NCBI GenBank assembly: GCA_910576655.1
Contig: CAJTJC010000011.1
Location: forward strand, 1-64,000
Direction of reading: 5' to 3'
DNA: 64,000 nt
DNA from: an uncultured Christensenella sp.
Lineage (GTDB): Bacteria > Bacillota > Clostridia > Christensenellales > Borkfalkiaceae
The translations under genes and the position numbers were made by a program. The notes beneath the pieces were generated by a model that was not told the origin of the DNA, ran no database searches, and saw nothing but the letters and a program-made list of their open reading frames with translations. Each line of letters opens with the position of its first letter. The stretch's first letter is position 1. Shown here piece after piece: positions 32,894-41,468 of the stretch.

Positions 32894-32922
32894 TTGACTT
32901 TAATATATGGAAGTGCTAAAAT
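32894..32922 (+). promoter_or_regulatory. Promoter of amino-sugar operon
   Basis: TTGACT (32894-32899), 17-base spacer, TAAAAT (32917-32922). A small hairpin (CTGTCA/TGGCAG) lies just before the ribosome-binding site. Confidence 0.8.
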
Positions 32923-32960
32923 AATACATACCTGTCAGTAAATGGCAGCGGGGGATTGAT

Positions 32961-33611
32961 GTGAAAATATCTCAGCTTTACGATTTGAATTATACGTTGG
33001 CACGGGAATATTTAAAAAAGTTCGAATACCCTTGGGAGGCTCTCGGCGGTATAAAGGACTTTATAACGGAAATCGGAAGTTCTCTCGACGAGAACTATAT
33101 TGCCGTATCCGAAAACGTATGGGTTCATAAAACCGCAAAGGTGGCTCCTACCGCGTATCTCGGCGCGCCCTGCATAGTATGCGAAAACGCCGAGGTAAGG
33201 CATTGCGCGTTCGTGCGCGGAAGCGCTGTTATAGGTAAAGGCTGCGTCGTCGGAAACTCGACCGAGCTGAAAAACGTCATACTTTTCGACGGCGTTCAGG
33301 TCCCGCACTACAATTACGTTGGCGACAGCATTTTAGGGCACAAATCGCATCTCGGCGCGGGCGCAATTACGTCGAACGTAAAGTCCGACAAATCAAACGT
33401 CGTAATCAAGGGCGAAAGGCCTTTGAACACGGGCTTGAAAAAGGTCGGCGCTATGGTCGGCGATTTCGTCGAGGTGGGCTGCAACAGCGTTCTCAATCCT
33501 GGCACGGTAATAGGCAAAAACACGCAGGTATATCCTCTGTCGCGCGTGCGCGGCGTAATTCCTGCGGACAGTATTTATAAGGGCGAAGGTAATATTGTCG
33601 CCAAAAAGTGA
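32961..33611 (+). CDS. GlmU-like left-handed beta-helix acyltransferase, no uridyltransferase domain
   Basis: 216 residues. Helical start (1-45) then hexapeptide repeats ('VWVHKTAKVAPTAYLGAPCIVCENAEVRHCAFVRGSAVIG' pattern) and the GlmU-like run 'HLGAGAITSNVKSDKSNVVIKG', 'VGCNSVLNPGTVIG'. This is the acetyltransferase half of GlmU or a nucleotide-sugar acetyltransferase; the pyrophosphorylase half is missing. GTG 32961 is set by GGGGGA five bases ahead. Followed within seven bases by glmM and then glmS, so it probably acetylates glucosamine-1-phosphate (inference). Confidence 0.82.
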   Translation: MKISQLYDLNYTLAREYLKKFEYPWEALGGIKDFITEIGSSLDENYIAVSENVWVHKTAKVAPTAYLGAPCIVCENAEVRHCAFVRGSAVIGKGCVVGNSTELKNVILFDGVQVPHYNYVGDSILGHKSHLGAGAITSNVKSDKSNVVIKGERPLNTGLKKVGAMVGDFVEVGCNSVLNPGTVIGKNTQVYPLSRVRGVIPADSIYKGEGNIVAKK

Positions 33612-33617
33612 AAAAAT

Positions 33618-35006
33618 ATGGGAAGATATTTCGGTACGGACGGTTTCCGCGGCGAGGCAAACGCAACGCTCACCGCGGACCACGCATATAAAGTAGGCAG
33701 ATTTCTCGGCTGGTATTTCGGGGAACTGAAAAGAAGAAACGGCGACGACTCGGCGCCGAGGGTGGTTATCGGCAAGGATACCCGCAGGTCGAGCTATATG
33801 TTCGAATATACGCTGATAGCGGGGCTTACCGCGTCGGGAGCCGACGCCTATATGATGCACGTTACGACTACGCCCTCCGTCGCGTATCTTGCTAGGGTGG
33901 ACGAGTTCGATTGCGGCATAATGATTTCAGCAAGCCATAACCCCTACTACGACAACGGCATAAAGCTAATCAATTCGCATGGCGAAAAGATGGAAGAGGA
34001 CACGATAAGCCTTATCGAGGACTATATCGACGGAAAGCTTGTTGTGTTCGGCGAAAGCTATTCCGAGTTGCCTTACGCGCGCCGTGAAAAAATAGGAAGA
34101 ACGGTAGACTTCGCGTCGGGTCGCAACCGCTATATCGGTTATCTCATCTCTCTCGGTATGTATTCATTCAGGGGAATGAAGGTCGGACTGGACTGCGCCA
34201 ACGGTTGCAGCTGGAATATCGCAAAGTCGGTTTTCGAGGCGCTGGGCGCCACGACCTACGTGATAAACGCCGAGCCCGACGGCTTCAATATAAACGAAAA
34301 CGCAGGCTCTACCCATTTAGAGAGTTTACAGAAATTAGTCAAGGAAAAGAAGCTTGACGTTGGCTTTGCCTACGACGGCGACGCGGACAGATGTCTTTGC
34401 GTCGACGAGAAGGGTAACGCCGTCACGGGCGACCAGATACTTTACGTATACGGTCTGTATATGAAGGACCGCGACAAGCTGGTGACGAACACCGTCGTTA
34501 CCACCGTTATGTCCAATCTCGGACTGTACAAAGCGTTTGACGCGGTGGGCATAAATTACGCGCAGACGGCCGTCGGCGACAAGTACGTTCACGAATATAT
34601 GGCGCAGCACGGTTGCAGACTGGGCGGCGAACAGTCGGGGCATATAATTTTTTCCAAATACGCGACCACGGGCGACGGAATACTTACCAGTCTTAAAATC
34701 ATGGAGGTCATTCTCGCGAAAAAGACTACCCTGTCCAAGCTTACCGAGCCGGTTAAAATTTTCCCGCAGGTACTTTTGAACATTCGCGTAAACGACAAGG
34801 AGGCGGCTCAGAACGACGCCGACGTCGTTGCCGCAGTCAAGATTGCCGAAGAAAAGCTGGGCAGTCGCGGCAGAATACTCGTGCGAGCTTCGGGCACGGA
34901 GCCGCTTGTCAGAGTAATGGTGGAGGCTGAAAGCGAAAAGCTTTGTAAGACCTACTCCAAAGAAATTGCGGAAGTTATCCGTAAAAAAGGGCATACTGTA
35001 AAATAA
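33618..35006 (+). CDS. glmM: Phosphoglucosamine mutase
   Basis: 462 residues. Converts glucosamine-6-P to glucosamine-1-P. Starts 'GRYFGTDGFRGEAN', active-site serine loop 'GIMISASHNPYYDNGIK', metal loop 'AYDGDADRC' and phosphate-binding 'VRASGTEPLVRVMVE'. Length and motifs match GlmM. Between the acyltransferase and glmS. Confidence 0.95.
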   Translation: MGRYFGTDGFRGEANATLTADHAYKVGRFLGWYFGELKRRNGDDSAPRVVIGKDTRRSSYMFEYTLIAGLTASGADAYMMHVTTTPSVAYLARVDEFDCGIMISASHNPYYDNGIKLINSHGEKMEEDTISLIEDYIDGKLVVFGESYSELPYARREKIGRTVDFASGRNRYIGYLISLGMYSFRGMKVGLDCANGCSWNIAKSVFEALGATTYVINAEPDGFNINENAGSTHLESLQKLVKEKKLDVGFAYDGDADRCLCVDEKGNAVTGDQILYVYGLYMKDRDKLVTNTVVTTVMSNLGLYKAFDAVGINYAQTAVGDKYVHEYMAQHGCRLGGEQSGHIIFSKYATTGDGILTSLKIMEVILAKKTTLSKLTEPVKIFPQVLLNIRVNDKEAAQNDADVVAAVKIAEEKLGSRGRILVRASGTEPLVRVMVEAESEKLCKTYSKEIAEVIRKKGHTVK

Positions 35007-35018
35007 GAGGTTTTTTAT

Positions 35019-36854
35019 ATGTGCGGTATAGTTGGATATACGGGTGGCAGACAGGCTGCTCCCGTCGTTCTCGACGGGCTTGCAAAGCTTGAATACAGAG
35101 GTTACGATTCCGCCGGCGTCGCAGTAAGCGACGGCGACGGAAATATCGATATAAAAAAAGCCAAGGGTAAGCTGAAAATTCTTTTCGACCTTACGGACGG
35201 AGGGAAGAGCTTTAACGGAACCTGCGGCATAGGGCATACGCGCTGGGCGACGCACGGCGAGCCCTCGCAGAACAACGCTCACCCCCACTGCAACGACGAG
35301 CACACCATAGTTGCGGTGCATAACGGCATAATCGAAAATTATTCGCAGTTAAAGGACAAGCTTACGCGGCGCGGATATACTTTCTATTCGGATACCGACA
35401 CCGAGGTGGCGACGAAGCTCGTAGACTATTACTATAAAAAGCACGGCGAGCCGCTTAAAGCTATTTCCGAGTTCGCGCTTCACGCGCGCGGCTCTTACGC
35501 GCTTGCGGTGCTGTTCAAGGATTTTCCGGGTGAGATTTTCGCAATCCGCAAGGACAGCCCCATGGTTATAGGCGTAACGGACGGCGGAGCGCTGCTCGCT
35601 TCCGACGTGCCCGCAATACTCAAATACACTCGCAACGTGTACTATACGGACAATCACGAAATAGTGTTGCTTTCGAAGGACGGCGTTGCGTTCTACAACC
35701 TCGACCGCGAGGAAATTTCCAAAACGCCCACGCTCATTTCCTGGGACGCGGAGGCGGCGGAAAAGGGCGGCTGGGAGCATTTCATGCTCAAAGAAATTCA
35801 CGAGCAGCCCGAGGTCGTCAGAAACACGGTCAACTATTTCCTGCACGACGGCAAGCTCGACTTGTCAGAGCTGCAGCTTTCCGAGGATTATCTCAAAGGC
35901 GTAAGCAGCATAACGATAACCGGCTGCGGCTCGGCTTATCACGTCGGGGTCGTGGGGCAGTACGTCATTGAGGATATTGCCCGTATACCCGTACGCGTGG
36001 AAATCGCTTCGGAATTCCGTTACCGCAAGCCCGTGCTCGGCGGCAACGAGCTCGTTATAGTAATCAGTCAGTCTGGCGAAACGGCGGACAGTCTTGCAGC
36101 GCTGCGTGAAATGAAGCAGCAGGGCGTCAAAACTCTTGCGATAGTAAACGTGCTCGGCTCGTCAATCGCGCGCGAGGCGGACGGCGTGTTCTATACGAAA
36201 GCGGGGCCCGAAATTTCGGTCGCCACAACGAAGGCGTACAGCGCGCAGCTTATAGCAATGTATCTGATTGCGCTTAAACTTGCCGAGGTTCGCGGCACGG
36301 TAGGCGCGCAGCAATATTCAAGCTTTAAAAGAGAGTTGACCGAGCTGCCCGAAAAGATAGCTAAGGTTCTCGAAACCAAGTCCGAGGTGCAGAAATTCGC
36401 ATCCCAAATGATGGATAAAAAAGACGTGTTCTTTATCGGCAGAGGCGTCGATTACGCGGTAAGCATCGAAAGCAGCTTAAAGCTTAAAGAAATAAGCTAC
36501 GTTCATTCTGAGGCGTACGCCGCTGGCGAGCTTAAACACGGAACGATAAGTCTGATAGAAAACGGAACGCTGGTTTTCGGTACCTTGACGCAAAAGGCGT
36601 TGGCGGAAAAGACGGTCAGCAATCTCGTTGAAACGGCAAGCCGCGGCGCGTACGTTGCGGTGCTTGCCTCGCAAAGCGTTGAGGGTATTCCCGAAAATTT
36701 CAAAAAAGTTTTCCATATTCCCGATACCGACGAGCATTTTACCGCCAGCCTTGCGGTCGTGGTAATGCAGCTGTTCGCATATTATTTAAGCGTTCTCAGA
36801 GGAAACGACGTGGATAAACCGCGCAACCTTGCAAAAAGCGTAACCGTGGAATAA
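35019..36854 (+). CDS. glmS: Glutamine-fructose-6-phosphate aminotransferase (isomerising)
   Basis: 611 residues. N-terminal glutaminase with catalytic Cys2 ('MCGIVGYTGG', 'LEYRGYDSAG', 'HTRWATHG', 'HNGIIEN') and two SIS sugar-isomerase domains ('CGSAYHVG', 'SQSGETADSL', 'ELKHGTISLIE'), ending 'NLAKSVTVE'. Makes glucosamine-6-P, first step to UDP-GlcNAc. No glmS ribozyme is seen in the 12-base gap before it; control would be at the operon promoter. Confidence 0.97.
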   Translation: MCGIVGYTGGRQAAPVVLDGLAKLEYRGYDSAGVAVSDGDGNIDIKKAKGKLKILFDLTDGGKSFNGTCGIGHTRWATHGEPSQNNAHPHCNDEHTIVAVHNGIIENYSQLKDKLTRRGYTFYSDTDTEVATKLVDYYYKKHGEPLKAISEFALHARGSYALAVLFKDFPGEIFAIRKDSPMVIGVTDGGALLASDVPAILKYTRNVYYTDNHEIVLLSKDGVAFYNLDREEISKTPTLISWDAEAAEKGGWEHFMLKEIHEQPEVVRNTVNYFLHDGKLDLSELQLSEDYLKGVSSITITGCGSAYHVGVVGQYVIEDIARIPVRVEIASEFRYRKPVLGGNELVIVISQSGETADSLAALREMKQQGVKTLAIVNVLGSSIAREADGVFYTKAGPEISVATTKAYSAQLIAMYLIALKLAEVRGTVGAQQYSSFKRELTELPEKIAKVLETKSEVQKFASQMMDKKDVFFIGRGVDYAVSIESSLKLKEISYVHSEAYAAGELKHGTISLIENGTLVFGTLTQKALAEKTVSNLVETASRGAYVAVLASQSVEGIPENFKKVFHIPDTDEHFTASLAVVVMQLFAYYLSVLRGNDVDKPRNLAKSVTVE

Positions 36855-36870
36855 ATTTCGGAATAAGCAA

Positions 36871-38712
36871 ATGAAACTGAATAAAAATCATTACAAAAAA
36901 ATAAAGGGAATATTAATTCTGGTAGGGCTGGATTTAATAGCCATAGTCGCCGCGATGTCGCTTGCAATGCTAATCGTCGATATGAGTATAAAGTTCAACC
37001 TCAACCTGCTTTATTGGTTCCTTATAAACGTGACGGTAACGTACGCGTTTTTTGCGGTATTCAAGCTGTACACTATCGTGTTTACGTCAATGGGCTTGAT
37101 TGATTCGCTTAGGGCGTTCTGCGCAATGCTTTGCGTATACTGTGTTAACGTGGCTTGCGGGCTGTCCTTAGAGCCGCCCGCCGGCTTCCGCGTCTGCTCT
37201 ACGTACTGCATTTTTATGTTCGTTTTCGTATTGCTTATCCGCTTTTCAAAACGTATTTACATTGCATTCAAATATTCTATTTCGCGCAAAAGTAAGGGCA
37301 AAATAAGGGCTCTTATCGTTGGCGGCGGCAACGCGGGCACCATGCTTATAAGGGAAATTCAGACCACCGACAAAATCGATTATCTTCCTATCTGCGTAGT
37401 CGACGACGACCCCGCGAAGTTAAATAAAAACGTATACGGCGTAAAAATTCTCGGCGGCACCGAGGATATTCCCAAGTTGGTAGCCCAATACGCCATTGAC
37501 GAAATACTAATCGCAATGCCCGCCGCGCCCAAGGCGCAGATAAAACGGGTATTCGAAATTTGCGAAACGACGAAAAAGAAGGTTAAAACCCTTCCCGGAA
37601 TTTACCAAATCGTCAGCGGCGACGCAAGCGTAACCGCGCTTCGTCCCGTACAGATTCAGGACCTTCTCGGCAGAGACCAGATAAAGGTCAACCTTGACGA
37701 AATAATGGGCTATATCGAGGACCGCGTTGTTCTGGTAACGGGCGGCGGCGGTTCAATCGGCAGCGAGCTTTGCCGCCAGATAGCAACGCACAATCCCAAG
37801 CAGCTAATAATACTCGATATTTACGAAAACAACGCCTACGACATTGAGCAGGAGCTTAAACGCAACCACCCCGAGCTGAATTTGCTTGCGCTAATCGCAA
37901 GTATAAGGGACGTTGTGAAAATGGAGGACGTATTCAAAAAATACCGTCCCGAAATAGTATTCAACGCCGCGGCGCACAAGCATGTTCCGCTTATGGAAAC
38001 CAGCCCTAACGAGGCGGTTAAAAACAACGTGTTCGGCACGCTGAACGTAGCCAAGTGCGCGGACAAATTCAAGTCTAAAGTATTCGTGCAGATTTCCACG
38101 GATAAGGCGGTCAACCCCACGAATATAATGGGCGCGACGAAGCGTATCTGCGAAATGATAATACAGACTATCGGAAAGCATAGCAAGAATACGAAATTCG
38201 TTGCGGTGCGTTTCGGAAACGTGCTCGGCTCCAACGGTTCGGTAATTCCTCTGTTCGAAAAGCAGATACAGGAGGGCGGACCCGTAACCGTAACTCACAA
38301 GGACATTATCCGTTACTTTATGACCATACCCGAGGCGGTTTCGCTTGTTTTGCAGGCGGGCGCCTACGCGCAGAAGGGTCAGATTTTCGTTCTCGACATG
38401 GGCGAGCCCGTAAAAATTTACGACCTTGCTTATAATCTTATAAAGCTGTCGGGGTTAGAGCCCGACGTCGACGTCGAGATAAAATGCGTCGGCTTGCGCC
38501 CCGGTGAAAAGCTGTACGAAGAAAGGCTTATGGACGAAGAGGGAATGCAGGAAACGGCGAACGGCATGATTAGCATTGCAAACCCCATTGCGCTGGACGA
38601 GGACGCTCTTTGGTCCACGCTTGAAAAGCTTAAAGCCGCAGCTGCAAGCGAAACCACCGAAATGAAGAAGCTGGTTGCGGGACTGGTTACGACGTACAAG
38701 CCCCAAAATTAA
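36871..38712 (+). CDS. Membrane-bound UDP-sugar 4,6-dehydratase (PglF/WbpM/CapD type)
   Basis: 613 residues. Four N-terminal TM helices (~10-125), a first Rossmann fold ('ALIVGGGNAGTMLIREI') and a second SDR domain ('VLVTGGGGSIGSELCRQI', 'FNAAAHKHVPLME', 'STDKAVNPTNIMGATKR'). In the last motif the usual Tyr of YxxxK is Met, as in PglF/WbpM enzymes that make UDP-4-keto-6-deoxy-GlcNAc for surface glycans. It follows glmS by 16 bases with a weak ribosome-binding site, so UDP-GlcNAc supply and use are encoded together. Confidence 0.93.
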   Translation: MKLNKNHYKKIKGILILVGLDLIAIVAAMSLAMLIVDMSIKFNLNLLYWFLINVTVTYAFFAVFKLYTIVFTSMGLIDSLRAFCAMLCVYCVNVACGLSLEPPAGFRVCSTYCIFMFVFVLLIRFSKRIYIAFKYSISRKSKGKIRALIVGGGNAGTMLIREIQTTDKIDYLPICVVDDDPAKLNKNVYGVKILGGTEDIPKLVAQYAIDEILIAMPAAPKAQIKRVFEICETTKKKVKTLPGIYQIVSGDASVTALRPVQIQDLLGRDQIKVNLDEIMGYIEDRVVLVTGGGGSIGSELCRQIATHNPKQLIILDIYENNAYDIEQELKRNHPELNLLALIASIRDVVKMEDVFKKYRPEIVFNAAAHKHVPLMETSPNEAVKNNVFGTLNVAKCADKFKSKVFVQISTDKAVNPTNIMGATKRICEMIIQTIGKHSKNTKFVAVRFGNVLGSNGSVIPLFEKQIQEGGPVTVTHKDIIRYFMTIPEAVSLVLQAGAYAQKGQIFVLDMGEPVKIYDLAYNLIKLSGLEPDVDVEIKCVGLRPGEKLYEERLMDEEGMQETANGMISIANPIALDEDALWSTLEKLKAAAASETTEMKKLVAGLVTTYKPQN

Positions 38713-38714
38713 AT

Positions 38715-38744
38715 AAAAGCAGGAGCGTATCCTGCTTTTATAAG
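38715..38744. terminator. Bidirectional terminator after dehydratase gene
   Basis: Ten-pair stem AAAAGCAGGA/TCCTGCTTTT with loop GCGTA; also overlaps the 3' end of the converging small gene. Confidence 0.85.
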
Positions 38745-39067
38745 TTACTTGCAAAGGCTGCGTCGAATATTGCTTTTTCGTTTTCAAGATAGAAATAAAA
38801 TATAGACACGTATTCTTTTCTTCTGGCTTCAAGCGTGCTTACGCTTGTAAAAAGGTATTTATCGCAAATAGCTTTGAAAGATTTGCCTTTGTGGTTTTTG
38901 GTATATAAAAACTCGATAAACCGACAATCGTCGTAAGACTTGTTATTTTGAGTGTGACTTTCGGCTTTGTAATGCATATAAAATCTGTCATACACCCATT
39001 TAAGATACGCGTCATTACCACTTGCGGCTTCCTGTATTAATTGTTCTTTTCGTTTGAATGATGCCAT
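38738..39067 (-). CDS. Small putative HTH protein (paralogue 1)
   Basis: 109 residues, not a known family. The C-terminal part 'DDCRFIEFLYTKNHKGKSFKAICDKYLFTSVSTLEARRKEYVSIFYFYL' aligns with the neighbour at 39151 ('VLDVLYKQKHETLTFENIARNNGLSLSKLNRFRQSFIKLFIRY') over some 45 residues, a helix-turn-helix-like pattern. ATG 39067 lies five bases after TATTAT with TTGTCT 17 bases further up, and an AAATTCCGTC/GACGGAATTT inverted repeat touches the -35 box. Possible regulator of the adjoining sigma operon (inference). Confidence 0.6.
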   Translation of the reverse strand: MASFKRKEQLIQEAASGNDAYLKWVYDRFYMHYKAESHTQNNKSYDDCRFIEFLYTKNHKGKSFKAICDKYLFTSVSTLEARRKEYVSIFYFYLENEKAIFDAAFASNL

Positions 39068-39100
39068 TACGCATAATAAGTTACTACTATTTTTCAGACA

Positions 39101-39126
39101 AATTCCGTCATAATTCGACGGAATTT
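39101..39126. promoter_or_regulatory. Inverted repeat upstream of paralogue 1
   Basis: AATTCCGTC/GACGGAATT arms around a seven-base centre, next to the -35 box of the 39067 gene. The centre CGTCATAATTCGACG (39106-39120) matches 14 of 15 bases at 32481-32495. It could be an operator, or a hairpin ending the 39151 gene. Confidence 0.5.
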
Positions 39127-39150
39127 ATTTAAAAGAAAAAGCTAAACCGT

Positions 39151-39453
39151 TTATGCCGCATTTTGCTGTTCGGATAACCGAGCCTTATACCGTATGAATA
39201 ATTTAATAAAACTTTGTCTGAAACGGTTAAGCTTGCTTAAACTCAGTCCGTTATTCCGTGCTATGTTTTCAAAAGTAAGCGTTTCGTGTTTTTGCTTGTA
39301 CAGTACGTCTAATACGGTGCAGAAGTTATCGTTAACAAGGTAAGAGGCATCTTCGAAAAATTCGTATGCTTTCCTGTAAGCGAGATTAAGCATAGCGTTT
39401 TCATTATTTGCTCCCGACAGTATTAACTTCTCCGTTACGTTCAGACGCGCCAT
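39151..39453 (-). CDS. Small putative HTH protein (paralogue 2)
   Basis: 100 residues. N-terminal helices ('MLNLAYRKAYEFFEDASYLV') then the shared HTH-like segment 'TLTFENIARNNGLSLSKLNRFRQSFIKLFIRYK'. Similar in layout to its downstream neighbour at 38738 and, in a general way, to sigma region 4. Promoter on the minus strand: TTAACA, 16-base spacer, TATATA, seven bases, ATG 39453 - again with no ribosome-binding site. Function unknown. Confidence 0.6.
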   Translation of the reverse strand: MARLNVTEKLILSGANNENAMLNLAYRKAYEFFEDASYLVNDNFCTVLDVLYKQKHETLTFENIARNNGLSLSKLNRFRQSFIKLFIRYKARLSEQQNAA

Positions 39454-39630
39454 ATCAATGTATATAATACAAAAATAATTTCTGTTAATTACATCAAAAT
39501 TTGACTTATTTCGACCCCGTTTTTATGCTAAAATAAAAAGGTCACGCTCAACCGGATTAATCCCCCCTATATATTAAAAGAGTAAAATTTTTCCTAAAAC
39601 GTGACAAATTTGGAAAAATTTATAAAAAAA

Positions 39631-39675
39631 TTATCCGCCCTAGGGCGGATAAAGGCAGCGGCATATGCCGCTGCC
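39631..39675. promoter_or_regulatory. Tandem perfect 22-bp palindromes before sigma-like gene
   Basis: Two loopless inverted repeats stand side by side: 39631-39652 (centre CCTAGG, arms of eleven) and 39654-39675 (centre CATATG, arms of eleven). As RNA they would give two strong hairpins in the leader of the sigma-like gene; as DNA they are good dimer-binding sites. An in-frame ATG (39665) lies in the middle of the second. Confidence 0.75.
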
Positions 39676-39706
39676 TAATAAAACATTTATAAGAAGAACA
39701 AAAGAA

Positions 39707-40228
39707 ATGACCGCCGAACACTTTTATAACCTGTTACAAAACGAACGCACCGACCCGAATGCAAAACAAGAGTTGCACCGTTTCGTGCTTGCGAATATTA
39801 AGCGTTGCCTTATCGCCAAGTACGGCTACGTGCTCGGCACGGACGAGTTGGCTGACGCTGCGCATACCGTGTTCAAGTCGTTTCTGACGTATAAGCCAAC
39901 AAAATTTGTTTTCTTTCCGTATTCGTATATTTCGAGAATAGTTTACAATTACATATACACAAAGAACGACGACCCGGAACCTTTGCCGCTTACCGCCGAT
40001 ATTCCTTACGAGCAGACGTTCGAAGAGCTTGACAAGGCGGATATGTTAAGCGTATTGAGTAAATGTTTAGGCAAACGGGACGCAATGGTCGTCTATTATT
40101 ACGTGATTGAGAAAATGAAAGCCGCCGAGGTTGCGGCAAAGTTGGGCTTAACGCCCGAAAACGTCAGGCAGATTTACAAAAGGTCTATGCCTAAATTAAA
40201 AGAATATCTTGATAATGTCACAAAATAA
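39707..40228 (+). CDS. RNA polymerase sigma-70-like factor (ECF type, divergent)
   Basis: 173 residues from ATG 39707 (187 if ATG 39665, which is buried in a palindrome, is used). The middle ('NIKRCLIAKYGYVLGTDELADAAHTVFKSFL', 'FPYSYISRIVYNYIY') resembles sigma region 2; the end 'CLGKRDAMVVYYYVIEKMKAAEVAAKLGLTPENVRQIYKRSMPKLKEYL' is a clear region 4 helix-turn-helix. First of three collinear genes with a secreted peptidase and a single-pass membrane protein. The ribosome-binding site (AAGAAG) is weak. Confidence 0.75.
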   Translation: MTAEHFYNLLQNERTDPNAKQELHRFVLANIKRCLIAKYGYVLGTDELADAAHTVFKSFLTYKPTKFVFFPYSYISRIVYNYIYTKNDDPEPLPLTADIPYEQTFEELDKADMLSVLSKCLGKRDAMVVYYYVIEKMKAAEVAAKLGLTPENVRQIYKRSMPKLKEYLDNVTK

Positions 40229-40276
40229 TAAATTTTGTTCACTTAAATAGTTAAGAAACTTTTTAGAGGTGAACGA

Positions 40277-41461
40277 ATGAAGAAAAAATTTGCAGTACTT
40301 TTTTTGATGCTTGCGCTTGTAATAAGCGCGTTGGGCGGCACCGTAGCGTTCGCGCAGGTCAGCTTAGAGGAATGCGACAAGTGTTTTCAAGCCACGGTCA
40401 GCGGACTTGTTGAAAGCGAGGACGTCGACGGCGGCAAAATATCAGCCGAGCGTAAGCCCGTATACGATATAGACCTGCAACAGCTTGGCTACGTTTACGA
40501 GTTTGAAATATCTTCGGGCAACGGCTATGCGATAATTATCTGCGACGACGGCAATTACGTAGCGCAGGAAATGGTAACAAAAACGCCCAGCCCTTACGTA
40601 GACGTAGCCGACGGCGAGCTTTGCGTGTACGTAAACAGCCTTACGTACCTTAAATACTTTGACGGCGCGTTTTACGACTTAGCTACGCTTGAAGAAATTT
40701 CTTCCGAAAATGTTGCGCTTCTGCGCGAAAATGCTATAATATATAAGGCAAGCGAGGGGCTTGATTACGAGTCCGTTTCGGTTACTATAAACTATCAAAG
40801 CCGCACCTCGGACGCAAAAACTCTTAGTAAAAGTATTCCCCATTACACTTCGCCCGGCGGACTTGAAAGCGCGTGCGCAGCGGTTGCAGGCTGCAACCTG
40901 ATTGGCTTTTACGACAGATATTACGAGCATCTTATTCCCAACCACGTAGCTGGTTTTGAGTCTTACGGCTATTATTTATATAATGTTGCTGATTTATATG
41001 TTGATAATGTAACGCGCGAATTATATTACAAAATGGACGGCAGCGCGGCGGGAATAACCGAAAACAACTTTATAAAGGGCATGCAGAATTATTGCGCCGA
41101 AAAGGGCTTGACCTGCGATTTTAACCAACTGGTAAGCTTCGGCAAGCTTAACTACGACGCCGTTAAGCAAAGCATTTCGGAAAACAAGCCGATTGTTTTA
41201 ATGTTGAGTACATATAATATATGCAGTATAAGCGGATACAGCAGCAATAAGTACGACAGGTACGACTATCAGCTTTCGCAGGGCAACCACATGATGGCTG
41301 GGTTTGGATATTATCAGATTAACTATACGTTAAGTAACGGAACCAAGCAAACAAATAGCTTTATAGAAGTGGCAACTGGCTTTGCAAGAAAGTCGGAAGC
41401 ATACTTCAATATTAATTACAGTACGAATATAAATTCCGCTTACAAGGTTTATATTCATTGA
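40277..41461 (+). CDS. Secreted papain-like cysteine peptidase, putative
   Basis: 394 residues. Signal peptide 1-26 ending 'TVAFA'. Residues ~30-175 may be a propeptide-like domain ('YVYEFEISSGNGYAIIICDDGNYV', reminiscent of the C10 propeptide). The catalytic part begins near 190: 'SPGGLESACAAVAGCNLIGFYD' with Cys200 as likely nucleophile, and 'QGNHMMAGFGYY' with His338, then an Asn/aromatic region. This is the order of clan CA (C10/C39-like) peptidases. AGAGG before ATG 40277. Lies between a sigma-like and an anti-sigma-like gene, suggesting a signalling protease (inference). Confidence 0.72.
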   Translation: MKKKFAVLFLMLALVISALGGTVAFAQVSLEECDKCFQATVSGLVESEDVDGGKISAERKPVYDIDLQQLGYVYEFEISSGNGYAIIICDDGNYVAQEMVTKTPSPYVDVADGELCVYVNSLTYLKYFDGAFYDLATLEEISSENVALLRENAIIYKASEGLDYESVSVTINYQSRTSDAKTLSKSIPHYTSPGGLESACAAVAGCNLIGFYDRYYEHLIPNHVAGFESYGYYLYNVADLYVDNVTRELYYKMDGSAAGITENNFIKGMQNYCAEKGLTCDFNQLVSFGKLNYDAVKQSISENKPIVLMLSTYNICSISGYSSNKYDRYDYQLSQGNHMMAGFGYYQINYTLSNGTKQTNSFIEVATGFARKSEAYFNINYSTNINSAYKVYIH

Positions 41462-41468
41462 GGATTTT

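Noticed and set aside
35007..35018. glmS ribozyme
   Set aside because: Only 12 bases separate glmM and glmS; no room for it, and the operon leader does not resemble it.
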